DNA from: Deltaproteobacteria bacterium
Lineage (GTDB): Bacteria; Desulfobacterota; SM23-61
Reading direction: 5' to 3'
Length of the DNA: 64,000 nt
Assembly (NCBI GenBank): GCA_016875165.1
Contig: VGSF01000010.1
Coordinates: forward strand, 1-64,000
Under the pieces are notes generated by a model. That model was not told the DNA's origin. It did no database searches and saw only the letters and a program-made list of their open reading frames with translations. The translations under genes and the position numbers were made by a program. The first letter of the stretch is position 1. Every line of letters starts with the position of its first letter. Below are positions 18,765 to 29,612 of the stretch, in pieces.

Positions 18765-18859
18765 TAATTAAGAAAAAGAAAAGGATGAAAACTGAAAAAA
18801 GGTATTTCCCATACAATTAAATCATTTCAACCATTCCGGCATGAAAAGGAGTTTTAGCC

Positions 18860-19105
18860 ATGAAATGTCCCCATTGTGGAAAGTCCTTGGGCGATAAAGT
18901 TTGCCCTTCTTGCGGTTCTGAAGTCCTTGAAGAGAGCTCCTTCTGCCATCGCTGCGGAGCTCCCTGGAGAGCCACGGAAACGGTTTCTCCGGAAGAAGTG
19001 AGCACTGATATTTCCCAACGGATCCTTTGCAGTGACGGCGCTTGCATCGGCGTCGTCAATGATCAAGGCATTTGCAAAGTGTGCGGCAAGCCCTATACAG
19101 GGTAG
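18860..19105 (+). CDS. small zinc-ribbon protein
   Basis: CPHCGKSLGDKVCPSCGSEV, CHRCGAPW, CKVCGKPYTG. Confidence 0.75.
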   Translation: MKCPHCGKSLGDKVCPSCGSEVLEESSFCHRCGAPWRATETVSPEEVSTDISQRILCSDGACIGVVNDQGICKVCGKPYTG

Positions 19106-19118
19106 GCGGAATAGGGCA

Positions 19119-20429
19119 TCAGTTAATTTTTACCAGGAAAAATTCTTTAAGGGCTTCCTGGGCTACAAAAGCTCCTTTGATTTTCCAGCGTCCATTGTTG
19201 ATGACCATTGCGGCAAAGGCAATTTGAGGATCTTCGGCAGGGGCGAAACCCACGAACCAATCATACAGGCCCGGGGGATTATCGCCGCTCAGCGAACCCG
19301 TTTTCCCGCAAATAGTTATCTTCTTAAGCAGGGTCTTGCCGTTACGCAGAAAGATTTTGGAAGCCGTGCCATCCTCCACCGTACGCAGCATCATGCGGCT
19401 CAAATCCTTAGCAGTTTTAGGGGTGATGGGCTTAGCCAGGATTTCAGTTTTGGCCTGGTATAATTTCTCGCCATTCTTATTGTTAACCTCTTCGATCAAA
19501 TAAGGCCGCATCATAACCCCCTGGTTGGCAATGCACCCGGCAATCATGGCGGCGTGTAAAGGGTTGAGAGTCACTTCTCCAAAACCCGCTCCACACCGGG
19601 CCAGTTCATAAGCCTCTTCGGGGATGAAAGCCCTGCTCATATCCAGGGGAAAATCAAATTGGAAGGGCTGGTTGAAGCCGAAGGCCTCGGTGTATTGCCG
19701 CAGGGTTTGGGGGCCCAAGAGCTTGGAGGCTACACGCCCAAAGACTACGTTGTTCGATTTTCCCAAAGCGTCATCGAAATTAGTTCGCCGGTCTTTACGG
19801 GAACTTTCGGAAAGCTTTTGCGGACCGAGGCGGTACAGGTTTCCCCAGAAAGAGACAGCGGAATCGTAATTGAGGATTCCTTTTTCCAGAGCCCCGGCCG
19901 CAGTTACGAGCTTGAAGACAGAGGCTGCCGGGTAAGTGGCCCGCTGCCAAATTCCCGGATAATCCGGATTCTCCCGGGCGAAGTCCGCCAGGGCAATGAT
20001 CCGCCCGGTTTTGGGGTCGATGGCCACGAAAACACCGAAAGGCGGGCGATAGTTGCGGAAGACTTCATTCACAGAGGTCTGGAGAGCCGGGTCCACCGTA
20101 TAATGGATGCGGTAGGATTCCCGCTCTTCCATATATTTACCCCCTACTATTTTATTGAAGTGGGGAAGGCCGCCGTTCATGGGGAGCTGGAAAGTTTTTT
20201 CTAACTCGGAGTTAGGTAACGTCGGGGAAGGATGGGCCGGCTGGAAATACCGGTGATTTCCTTTGGAGGCGTAAAGGAAGGAGGCGCAGACCGCGGAAAT
20301 GACCAGAAGAAAACTTAGGAGCTTAAGACCTGCCCTTAAAGCTTTTCTTCGGGCAGGAGGATTACTCAGGCTTTTTTGGAATAACCTCCAATCGGAGCCA
20401 CTCTTCCTTCTTCCTGGCCATGACCTCAT
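19119..20429 (-). CDS. penicillin-binding protein, transpeptidase domain
   Basis: PAASVFKLVTA (SxxK), KSNNVVF (SxN), CGKTGSLSGD (KTG); N-terminal TM; start at 20429 preferred to ORF start 20804. Confidence 0.87.
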   Translation of the reverse strand: MRSWPGRRKSGSDWRLFQKSLSNPPARRKALRAGLKLLSFLLVISAVCASFLYASKGNHRYFQPAHPSPTLPNSELEKTFQLPMNGGLPHFNKIVGGKYMEERESYRIHYTVDPALQTSVNEVFRNYRPPFGVFVAIDPKTGRIIALADFARENPDYPGIWQRATYPAASVFKLVTAAGALEKGILNYDSAVSFWGNLYRLGPQKLSESSRKDRRTNFDDALGKSNNVVFGRVASKLLGPQTLRQYTEAFGFNQPFQFDFPLDMSRAFIPEEAYELARCGAGFGEVTLNPLHAAMIAGCIANQGVMMRPYLIEEVNNKNGEKLYQAKTEILAKPITPKTAKDLSRMMLRTVEDGTASKIFLRNGKTLLKKITICGKTGSLSGDNPPGLYDWFVGFAPAEDPQIAFAAMVINNGRWKIKGAFVAQEALKEFFLVKIN

Positions 20430-20860
20430 GGAAAGCTCCCCCCTTCCGGAAACAATTTTAAACCCATGGCCCGGCAGGCCTTGTAAACGGCTTTGTTGGT
20501 GGTGTATAGGAAAACTTCGTGGGATATGGCCATGAAAGCAATGTAGAGGTCGCGCAGCGGGATTTTTTTCCCTTTCTGGCGAAGCTTGCTGGCTAAACGG
20601 GCGGCTTCCACCCATGTTCCGGGTTTTTCCTGGAGAATGGGAAAAATTCTGCTGAAGTCCTGGAAGACTTTTCTTTCTTCTTCCGTTTCGGCGGTATGAA
20701 TAAGTTCGGCAACAATTAAATCCAGACAAGAGACTCGCCCGGCGTCTATGAGGGCATTGACTTCCTGATAAGTGTATTCTTCTTTGCGGAAATATTCCTG
20801 CCACACTGGTGTATCAATGAGAACGGAACGGAGCAGGCGGTTTTTGTCCGGAGAATCCAT
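20426..20860 (-). CDS. PIN-domain (VapC-like) toxin
   Basis: VLIDTPVWQEYF..., LRDLYIAFMAISHEVFLYTTNKAVYKACRAMGLKLF. Confidence 0.82.
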   Translation of the reverse strand: MDSPDKNRLLRSVLIDTPVWQEYFRKEEYTYQEVNALIDAGRVSCLDLIVAELIHTAETEEERKVFQDFSRIFPILQEKPGTWVEAARLASKLRQKGKKIPLRDLYIAFMAISHEVFLYTTNKAVYKACRAMGLKLFPEGGSFP

Positions 20861-20863
20861 CGT

Positions 20864-21061
20864 TCAGGCCTTGGCCTCCCTTGGGCGTCTCCCGCGACCA
20901 GCAAGGCGTTTTAGCGCCTCCAGCTTTTTCCTCTTGATCCGCTCCTGGATGGCCTCGACGACCGCTTGTTTTTTATTTTTAGCGGGAGCGACATCCAGAA
21001 GTTCGTCCACCAATTCCTGGGGCAAGGTAACCGTTGTCCGTTTCATGCAGTTCTCCAGCAC
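20864..21061 (-). CDS. VapB-like antitoxin
   Basis: MKRTTVTLPQELVDELLDVAPAKNKKQAVVEAIQERIKRKK; start probably the internal MKRTT. Confidence 0.82.
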   Translation of the reverse strand: MLENCMKRTTVTLPQELVDELLDVAPAKNKKQAVVEAIQERIKRKKLEALKRLAGRGRRPREAKA

Positions 21062-21139
21062 AAGAATTATGCTGGTATTTTATGATTTAAAATAGCACAT
21101 GTCAAGGAAAAAATATTGTGCTAATTGAATGGAAGAGTC

Positions 21140-21407
21140 GTAACACTTTAGCCCCTTGAAAAGAGGTGGGGCGTAAGGTCAGAGGGAATCCATGGTCCGG
21201 GGGCCTGGCTGGCCCGCTTGGAATCATAAGGCGCTGATTTCTTCGCTGGTGGGGCTGGAAAAACGCCCCCCGCCTCCTCCGGCGGAAACGAGCGGGGTTC
21301 TTCGTGGCCAAGCGGAAACCCAGCCGATGCTTCCGGCGCGTTCCACCCAGACCCCCGGACCCCAACAAAGGCAGTCAAACCATTTTTTCAAACAGCTAAA
21401 CTGATAC
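21140..21407 (-). repeat. Family A repeat, copy A3
   Basis: GTAACACTTTAGCCCCTTGAAA...TCAAACAGCTAAACTGATAC; flanks GAAGAGTC/AAAGAGTC (7/8). Confidence 0.87.
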
Positions 21408-21582
21408 AAAGAGTCTCATTTCCAGGGTGCCAAGGCGATTTTACCCTTGAAATAAAGGAGGGGTTTGCATAGATTGAGTAAGGGTTATCCCAACTCAGAG
21501 GGAAAGGGGTGGAGGCTAAAAAGATAGGGTAGGGGATGGAGTGGAAAGCAAATGATTATTATTAAAGGGAGGAGATGAGGGG

Positions 21583-21810
21583 ATGAAAGCGGAAAAAGAA
21601 GATGTGGAATGGGTGAAAGGAATGAAGAAAAAAATGGAAGAGGAGATGAACAAGAAAGAGATGGAGACGGTTCTCTACTGGAAAGGGGAGATAGAAAAGA
21701 TCATGGCCAAACGACCTGAAAGTTTGGCAACCTTTCAGTTCGAAATCCAAAACTTCCTTAAGCGCATGCAAAACCGCATCAGGGTTTTGAAAATGGCCCT
21801 CCAAATCTGA
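21583..21810 (+). CDS. small charged coiled-coil-like hypothetical protein
   Basis: 75-aa ORF preceded by GGAGGAGATGAGGGG RBS-like sequence. Confidence 0.5.
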   Translation: MKAEKEDVEWVKGMKKKMEEEMNKKEMETVLYWKGEIEKIMAKRPESLATFQFEIQNFLKRMQNRIRVLKMALQI

Positions 21811-22304
21811 TCCCCCGGCGGGAGCTGAGCTTGTCCACATTTTTTCTGGTTACAAGGGGGGAGGGAAAAAAGTCTTTGATTTTAAAAACTACCCAGGCCC
21901 AGGCGGGAGGGCAACCTGCTTGCCATCTCCCCTGTGTCCAGCTATTGTTACCCCCGGTTATAAGTAAAAATCAAGGCAGGAGAGGGGATTAAACTATCAG
22001 CATTTATGACTTCAAAAAGCATGCCAGAAATATCGTTTATTGTAAAATAATTCATCTCCTGTGGATAGGCCAATCCCCGAAGGCAAATTTATCATCTATA
22101 AAATTGAAAACTCTCCACTTCTTTTTATCTTTATGAAATTATTAACTATTATTTATTGCCCCATAATTGGGCAACTTGAAAAAGAACTTGATTTTAAACC
22201 ATAATTAAAAAAACTCATCTGTTTTGTTCACAGTATTTCCACAATTTCTGTGGAAGAATTTTAGGCAGATTATTCTTCCGGAAATTTTTTGTAACCATCA
22301 ATGA

Positions 22305-22462
22305 TGATGATATCGTAAAAAGTCTGAAAATGCCCTTTTCCGTCATTCCGGCCCCGTATCAAGTACGGGGTAAACTCCAGCCGGAATCCAGTATTTTCAA
22401 ATGCTTATAGATACCCTGGACTCCGGTTTTCACCGGAGTGACGACTTTTTACGAGAACATCA
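22305..22462 (+). repeat. Family B repeat, copy B4
   Basis: TGATGATATCGTAAAAAGTC...GACTTTTTACGAGAACATCA; type-1 core (GTCATTCCGG...); flanks ATGA/ATAA (3/4). Confidence 0.82.
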
Positions 22463-22469
22463 ATAATGA

Positions 22470-22617
22470 TGATGAACTCGTAAAAATTCAGAAAAGTTGT
22501 CCCTCCTGCAAAAGCAGTCCGCCTCAGGCGGACAGAACTGCTTGAATTTAGCAGATTCCCGCTTTCGCGGGAATGACAAAAAGAAGGGAATTTTGACTTT
22601 TTACGACGTCATCATCA
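22470..22617 (+). repeat. Family B repeat, copy B5, adjacent to B4
   Basis: TGATGAACTCGTAAAAATTC...GACTTTTTACGACGTCATCATCA; type-1-like core. Confidence 0.8.
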
Positions 22618-22824
22618 ATGAATCATTGAATTTTAAAAAAATAATTTTTTTCTCAAAAGGAGTTCTGCCGAAAAGGAACCGCTAACCTCAGGGCAGATTG
22701 AGCTTGGGAAAATACCGTGAAGGAGGGCGAGGTCATCAGAAATATTGACTTTGCCCAAAACAAGGCTTACCATGATCGGTAGAAATTCCTTTTCTTGGAG
22801 ATCGCTTAAGAAAGTTTCCGGAAT

Positions 22825-23298
22825 ATGGGAAAAATAAAAATAGGAGGGATTCTTCAGAACAAACAATTGGCTCAAGTTGGGGTGATGTCTGTTCCGGATC
22901 GGCCGGGTTTGCCGGGGGAAATTCTTGGCGCCGTGGGAAAAGAAGGGATAAACATTCAATTCGTCGTGCAAACCGTCGATCAACATGGCCACGGGAATAT
23001 TATTTTTTGTATAGACTGCAAGAATTTGGAAGAAACCTTAAAAGTCCTCAATGGCCTACACCCTTCCGTAGGTCAAAAGAAAATAACTCACCACTCACCG
23101 GTTGGAATTATTTCCATCTTCGGTCCTCATTTCCGGGAGAAACCTTCCATTGCCGGGACAATGTTTACCGCCCTGGGAAATGCCCGGATCAACATCCTGG
23201 CCATCAGTACTTCCATTTCCACTCTTTCCTGCGTGATCGACGAGACCTTTCTACCGGAAGCGGTAAAAGCGATCAGCGAAGCTTTCGAGCTACCCTAA
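22825..23298 (+). CDS. stand-alone tandem ACT-domain protein (aspartokinase regulatory-domain-like)
   Basis: VGVMSVPDRPGLPGEILGAVGKEGINIQFVVQT and VGIISIFGPHFREKPSIAGTMFTALGNARINILAISTSISTLSCVID. Confidence 0.75.
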   Translation: MGKIKIGGILQNKQLAQVGVMSVPDRPGLPGEILGAVGKEGINIQFVVQTVDQHGHGNIIFCIDCKNLEETLKVLNGLHPSVGQKKITHHSPVGIISIFGPHFREKPSIAGTMFTALGNARINILAISTSISTLSCVIDETFLPEAVKAISEAFELP

Positions 23299-23300
23299 GA

Positions 23301-24224
23301 TTACCTGGTTTTTTTCTTAGAGTCTTTTTTCATTTTATCCCCATGAATATGGGAAGAGGGCCGGTTTGCAGTCTTTTTTGGTTGGGACGATGGAAGAGGA
23401 ACCGAAGTTTTCATCAGAGCTTCCCCGAGTTCCTTGGACCGCTGGGTTGCGGCAATGACCGCATTCATCAGAGCCAGACGAAATCCCCCCTCCTCCATGG
23501 CATAAAGGCCGGCCATGGTCGTTCCCCCCGGGGTGCAGACTTGATCGCGAAGAGTGGCGGGATGTTTGTCCGTGGCCTGGATTAAATAAGCCGCCCCCAG
23601 GACTGTCTGGGTCGTCAGAGTCAAAGCTATATCCTGAGCAAGCCCTTCTTTAACCCCTCCGGCAGCCAGGGCTTCAATGACTGCAAAAATATATGCCGGG
23701 CCGCTGCCGCTTAATCCAGTAACCGCGTCCATCTGCGATTCTTTGACGATTACCGTTATCCCTACGGCCCGAAAGATTGCTTCGGCAGTGGATAAGTCTT
23801 CTGGCTTGACAGCAGGGGAAGGAGCCAGGGCCGTGGCTCCCTTTTGTATGAGGGTGGGGGTGTTGGGCATAGCTCGGATCATGCGGATGGGGGCATGGCA
23901 GAAGGTTTGGATAAAATCGAGGGCGACACCGGCGCAAATGGATATAAGAAGGTGATGGGGTTTTAGGGCATGGGCAATTTCCAAGAGCACTTCAGGAACG
24001 GATTGGGGTTTAACAGCCAGGATCAACGTGGGAGCATTTTTGACTAATGCCGGGTTGCTTTCTGCAGGAGATGCGCCAAATTTATGTTGGAGGAAATTTT
24101 TTCGCTCAGGCCGGGGTTCGTAAAATAGAATATCCGCGGGGGATAGAAGCCCGGATTGAGTAATGCCGGCGATCAAAGCTTCCCCCATGTTTCCCCCTCC
24201 GATGATACCTATAGGCTTTTGCAT
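23301..24224 (-). CDS. proC: pyrroline-5-carboxylate reductase
   Basis: IGIIGGGNMGEALIAGI, AVTGLSGSGPAYIFAVIEALAAGGVKEGL, CTPGGTTMAGL. Confidence 0.93.
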   Translation of the reverse strand: MQKPIGIIGGGNMGEALIAGITQSGLLSPADILFYEPRPERKNFLQHKFGASPAESNPALVKNAPTLILAVKPQSVPEVLLEIAHALKPHHLLISICAGVALDFIQTFCHAPIRMIRAMPNTPTLIQKGATALAPSPAVKPEDLSTAEAIFRAVGITVIVKESQMDAVTGLSGSGPAYIFAVIEALAAGGVKEGLAQDIALTLTTQTVLGAAYLIQATDKHPATLRDQVCTPGGTTMAGLYAMEEGGFRLALMNAVIAATQRSKELGEALMKTSVPLPSSQPKKTANRPSSHIHGDKMKKDSKKKTR

Positions 24225-24331
24225 ATATCCCTCCTGGCATTAGGCGCTTAGCGCCTCATTAATACAAACATGTTTGTAAGAAGGAAACGTCTTGGCACCA
24301 GAAAATCCCCCCATCCCCCCTTTAAAAAAGG

Positions 24332-24410
24332 GGGGTTAGGGGGGATTTGAAGCATTTTGGCTGCCCGCTTGAGGCGGGCCACTTTTTACGCGCAATGTCG
24401 CGGAAAAAGC
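24332..24410 (+). repeat. repeat pair, second copy inverted at 7663-7742
   Basis: GGGGGGATTTGAAGCATTTTGGCTGCCCGCTTGAGGCGGGCCACTTTTTACGC shared with its reverse complement at 7663-7742. Confidence 0.7.
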
Positions 24411-24599
24411 GTAGATTTTTACATCTTTAAATCTGAGAATTTTCTTCTCAGACTTTATTACTATCCCTTAAATCTCTCCTCCCCTGGCGGGAGGGGATAA
24501 AGGGGAGGGGGATCATTTTTCTATTCACCCCCAGCCTCACCCTCATCAAAGGGGGAGGGGATCGGATGTAAATTTCAAATATCTTTGGATAGTCTTAAG

Positions 24600-24735
24600 T
24601 GATGAACTCGTAAAAAGTCTTAAAATACCCCTTTCGGTCATTCCTGGCGGAAGCCGGAATCCAGTATTTTCAAATGCTTATAACTACCCTGGACTCCGGT
24701 TTTCACCGGTGTGACGACTTTTTACGAGGCCATCA
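24600..24735 (+). repeat. Family B repeat, copy B6
   Basis: TGATGAACTCGTAAAAAGTC...GACTTTTTACGAGGCCATCA; type-1 core; no TSD visible. Confidence 0.82.
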
Positions 24736-24979
24736 ACTTTGAATCCACATTAAAATGCAGTCTACTGAATGGAAGAAGGTTAGTCAACTATAAAAACTTT
24801 ATACTTATAGGTTAGCTCTGTGTGATATAAAGTTTTGATCCATTGGCCTCAAACAGGTCTTGACTTTTAAGAGGAGACTTCCTACTATCAAATTACATGC
24901 ACTGTTATTCACCTTCCCAAAGGGGGGGTGCAGAACCCTGTAGGATTTTTAGGCCCACGAAAAGAGGAGGAATAAGGCT

Positions 24980-25471
24980 ATGAAAATCACTCCGTTAGAC
25001 ATTCAGCAGCAGCAGTTTCGTGTGCGGTTTAGAGGGTTTGATATGGTTGAGGTGGATAATTTTTTGGACCTATTGGCGAATGAGTTTGAGGAATTACTGA
25101 AGGAAAACAGCCAGCTACGCGATGAAGAGCGCCGTAAAATGGCCAGGATTAATGAACTCGAGGCAGAAGAGAAAGAATTGCGCAATGCCCTGGTATCCGT
25201 GCAACGGATCACCGAGGAGATGAAAAACAACGCCCGCAAAGAAGGGGAATTGATCATCGAAGAGGCTAAAGGAAACGCCCGCAAGATCGTTGATAGCGCC
25301 CATGCCCAGACCTTGCAGGTGGAGGCTGAAATCAATCATCTCCAACGGCAGCGAGCACAATTAGAAGCTTCTTTGAAGGCCACCCTCGAAATGCATTTGC
25401 AGTTGTTGGAAACCTTCAAAAAAGATTCTGGCGATTCCGATCCAGCATCTCCAGCCCCCCCAAGATCATAG
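24980..25471 (+). CDS. DivIVA domain-containing protein
   Basis: MKITPLDIQQQQFRVRFRGFDMVEVDNFLDLLANEFEEL + coiled coil. Confidence 0.87.
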   Translation: MKITPLDIQQQQFRVRFRGFDMVEVDNFLDLLANEFEELLKENSQLRDEERRKMARINELEAEEKELRNALVSVQRITEEMKNNARKEGELIIEEAKGNARKIVDSAHAQTLQVEAEINHLQRQRAQLEASLKATLEMHLQLLETFKKDSGDSDPASPAPPRS

Positions 25472-25579
25472 GTAAAATTTAGCGTTTTGAAAAGAACCGC
25501 TAAATTTCAATTGAAAAATGAAAATTTCAAAATGAAAAAAATACATTTCCCGGAAAGTTGCCTTTCATTTTGAAATTTT

Positions 25580-25747
25580 GTAACTCTTTAGTTTTTTGAA
25601 ACCATCCCGAACAGGGAGATTTTTAAGGGCGTCATTCCGCGAAAGCAGTCCGCCTCAGGCGGGCAGGATTTTTTCTAACGGGTTCTGGATTCCCGTTTTC
25701 ACGGTAATGACCAAACGTATACTTTTTTCAAAGGGCTAAAGTGATAC
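25580..25747 (+). repeat. Family A-ended repeat, copy A6 (type-1-like core)
   Basis: GTAACTCTTTAGTTTTTTGAAA...TTTCAAAGGGCTAAAGTGATAC; flanks GAAATTTT/GAAAAATT (6/8). Confidence 0.8.
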
Positions 25748-25799
25748 GAAAAATTCAATTTAAATTTTGCATTTTGCACTAAGGAAAAAAAAGACGGCC

Positions 25800-26411
25800 A
25801 TGAGATTAATCCTCATCCGCCATGGAGAAACTTTATGGAATGAATCCCGTAAATTTCAGGGATTTTCGGACATCGAGCTTAGCCCGAAGGGAATGTCGCA
25901 AGCAAAACATCTGGCAGAATTCCTTAAACAGGCCACACTGGCGAAGATTTACACCAGCCCATTAATCCGCGCCCGCCAGACCGCCGAACAAATAGCCCGT
26001 TACCATTGTTGTCCAATAAGCATTGTGGAAGAATTGAAGGAGTTAAATCAAGGCCGCCTGGAAGGGCTGACCGCTGAAGACCTTCGGAATAATTACCCTG
26101 ATTTTTTAAGGAAATGGATTGAGCATCCTGAATCAGCCCGACTTCCCGAAGGAGAATCTCTATGTGAGCTGCAACTCCGGGCCTGGGCTGCGGTCGAGAG
26201 AATGATTCGGGAACATCCCGAAGATACAGTGGCGGCTGTGGCCCACAGTTTTGTAAATCTAACGATTCTCTGCCGGGCACTGGGGATACCCCTCGATCAT
26301 TTCCGGCGGTTGGGTCAGGATACGGCAGCGATAAATATAATAGAATGCTCTGCGAAAATGGTTTTTCTACGTTGCCTCAATGATACCTGCCATCTGAAGG
26401 AACTGAAATAA
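25800..26411 (+). CDS. histidine phosphatase (phosphoglycerate mutase-like) family protein
   Basis: MRLILIRHGETLWNES, TSPLIRARQTAE, VAAVAHSFVN. Confidence 0.9.
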   Translation: MRLILIRHGETLWNESRKFQGFSDIELSPKGMSQAKHLAEFLKQATLAKIYTSPLIRARQTAEQIARYHCCPISIVEELKELNQGRLEGLTAEDLRNNYPDFLRKWIEHPESARLPEGESLCELQLRAWAAVERMIREHPEDTVAAVAHSFVNLTILCRALGIPLDHFRRLGQDTAAINIIECSAKMVFLRCLNDTCHLKELK

Positions 26412-26675
26412 GGCCAGGCGCTATTCAGAATATTTTCAATACCGCTGGATGCCCAGAACAAAGGAAACATTCTGCTAAAAACACCCCGTTTTTAAAAAGT
26501 TTTACGTTTCCTCATTTTTTTACCGGTAAACTATAAGGAATGGCAAAAGAAAGTTGATATGCGGGTAAAGATCAATTTTAGAGTTGTTAACCTGCATTAT
26601 TTAAGATGTTTCCAACATAAACTTTGCGGCGATGTTGCTTTCGTTAATTTATTTGTTCACCCAGAAAGTTAAGAT

Positions 26676-27176
26676 ATGAGGAAAAAAACCAAAAAGCCAG
26701 TGAGCTTGGGTGAAGTTTTAAAAAATTATTTCCGGGATAACGGTTTAAAAGGCAAGCTGGAAGAACAGAAAATTTTAGATATATGGGAAGAAGTAGTCGG
26801 GGATGCCGTGGCCACAAGAACCCAACCGATCAGAGTAAAAAACCGGGTTTTATACGTTACGGTATCTAATTCAGTGTGGATGCAACAGCTTCATTTCATG
26901 AAAGAATTGATTATTAAAAAGTTGAATGAACGAACAGGGAGTGATTTTTTACAGGATCTTCGTTTTTTCTTCGGGGAGATTGAGCATTTAAAACAGGCAG
27001 ATGAGAAAAAAGGGGAGAATACCAGCGGCGATATAGTGACTGTAAGCGAGCCCGACAGGGAACGGATTGAAAAAGAAGTGTCCCAGGTCAAAGACCCCGA
27101 GATTAAAAAAATACTTATGAAAGTCTATCTGAAGGGGCTGGCGGCAGAGGGATCCCGCAAGAAGAAGAGGACATAA
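26676..27176 (+). CDS. DUF721/DciA-like protein
   Basis: VSLGEVLKNYFRDNGLKGKLEEQKILDIWEEVVGDAVATRTQPIRVKNRVLYVTVSNSVWMQQL. Confidence 0.82.
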   Translation: MRKKTKKPVSLGEVLKNYFRDNGLKGKLEEQKILDIWEEVVGDAVATRTQPIRVKNRVLYVTVSNSVWMQQLHFMKELIIKKLNERTGSDFLQDLRFFFGEIEHLKQADEKKGENTSGDIVTVSEPDRERIEKEVSQVKDPEIKKILMKVYLKGLAAEGSRKKKRT

Positions 27177-27202
27177 TAAAAAAGCCTATCGGGGAGGAAA
27201 AG

Positions 27203-27529
27203 ATGTCTAAGAAGGCAATCGTAGTAATTTCAACAGCGAGATCAGAAAAGGAAGGAGGGAAAATTGCCCAACACCTCGTTGAGAAAAAGTTGGCGGCCTG
27301 CGTCAATGTAATCCCTCGAGTAAAATCTTTCTTTTACTGGGAAGGGAAGCTTTGTCAGGAAAAAGAGGCGATGCTTTTCATTAAGACGGTTGAGGGCAAG
27401 TTAAAAAGATTAATTAATGAAATTAAAAATATTCACAGTTATGAGGTTCCTGAAATAATTTTTTTAAAAGTGGATGGAGGAGAAAAGGCTTATTTACAGT
27501 GGATAGAAAAAGCGTTAGAAGAAAAATAA
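27203..27529 (+). CDS. cutA: divalent-cation tolerance protein CutA
   Basis: AQHLVEKKLAACVNVIPRVKSFFYWEGKLCQEKEAMLFIKT, HSYEVPEIIFL. Confidence 0.92.
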   Translation: MSKKAIVVISTARSEKEGGKIAQHLVEKKLAACVNVIPRVKSFFYWEGKLCQEKEAMLFIKTVEGKLKRLINEIKNIHSYEVPEIIFLKVDGGEKAYLQWIEKALEEK

Positions 27530-27658
27530 ATAAGCGCCCCCCGATGAATTTGCCACAGAGGGCGCCGAGATCACAGAGTTTTTAAAACCATTATAAAGAA
27601 AAAGTAAAGGATAAATGATCCATTCTTCCCCTGCATAAACAATGCTTAAACCCTCTGA

Positions 27659-29278
<1,620 letters not shown>

Positions 29279-29305
29279 GCCGGGAAAGCTGAAACTAAAC
29301 AGAGT

Positions 29306-29589
29306 TGCTGATCTCGTAAAAAGCCATCAAAGGAGGTTCTTGCAAATCTCAAAATCTGTAGCGCAATCGTCATTCCGGGCAAGCGAAGCCCTGCACCGCA
29401 TGGTGTACAGGGCGAAGCGCGACCCGGAATCCAGATTTTTCAGGCTGCCCCGGATTCCCGCTCCCTGTTTAAAGCTTGCAGGGAATAGGTTTCGGGATGA
29501 CGGTGTTTAGGACTTTTGCAAGAGCATCAAAGTATATGGGAAATTAAAAAGCTCTATCCCCTTGGCAGGGACTTTTTACGGAGTCATCC
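29306..29589 (+). repeat. Family B-ended repeat B7 enclosing a family C element (29339-29522)
   Basis: TGCTGATCTCGTAAAAAG ... GGGACTTTTTACGGAGTCATCC; inside CTTGCAAATCTC...GGACTTTTGCAAG. Confidence 0.68.
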
Positions 29590-29612
29590 AACTTGCCAAC
29601 GCAGGAGGAAAG

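Noticed and set aside
19119-20804. Full 561-aa ORF as the penicillin-binding protein
   Set aside because: The first ~125 residues are antisense-frame sequence overlapping vapC; the MRSWPGRRK start at 20429 coincides with the vapC stop and is followed by the TM segment.
22300-22620. CRISPR array
   Set aside because: Repeats here and elsewhere are palindromic, variable in spacing and of several families; no regular repeat-spacer pattern and no cas genes.
22466-22621. ATGA/ATGA as a clean TSD for B5
   Set aside because: Requires a 3-bp TCA slip in the right end; ends fixed as for other copies give ATGA versus TCAA, so not counted as perfect.
29562-29612. Extended N-terminus of the rfbA ORF
   Set aside because: Falls in the family B repeat end; MKGIILAGGLGTRL at 29613 with GGAGG upstream is the canonical start.
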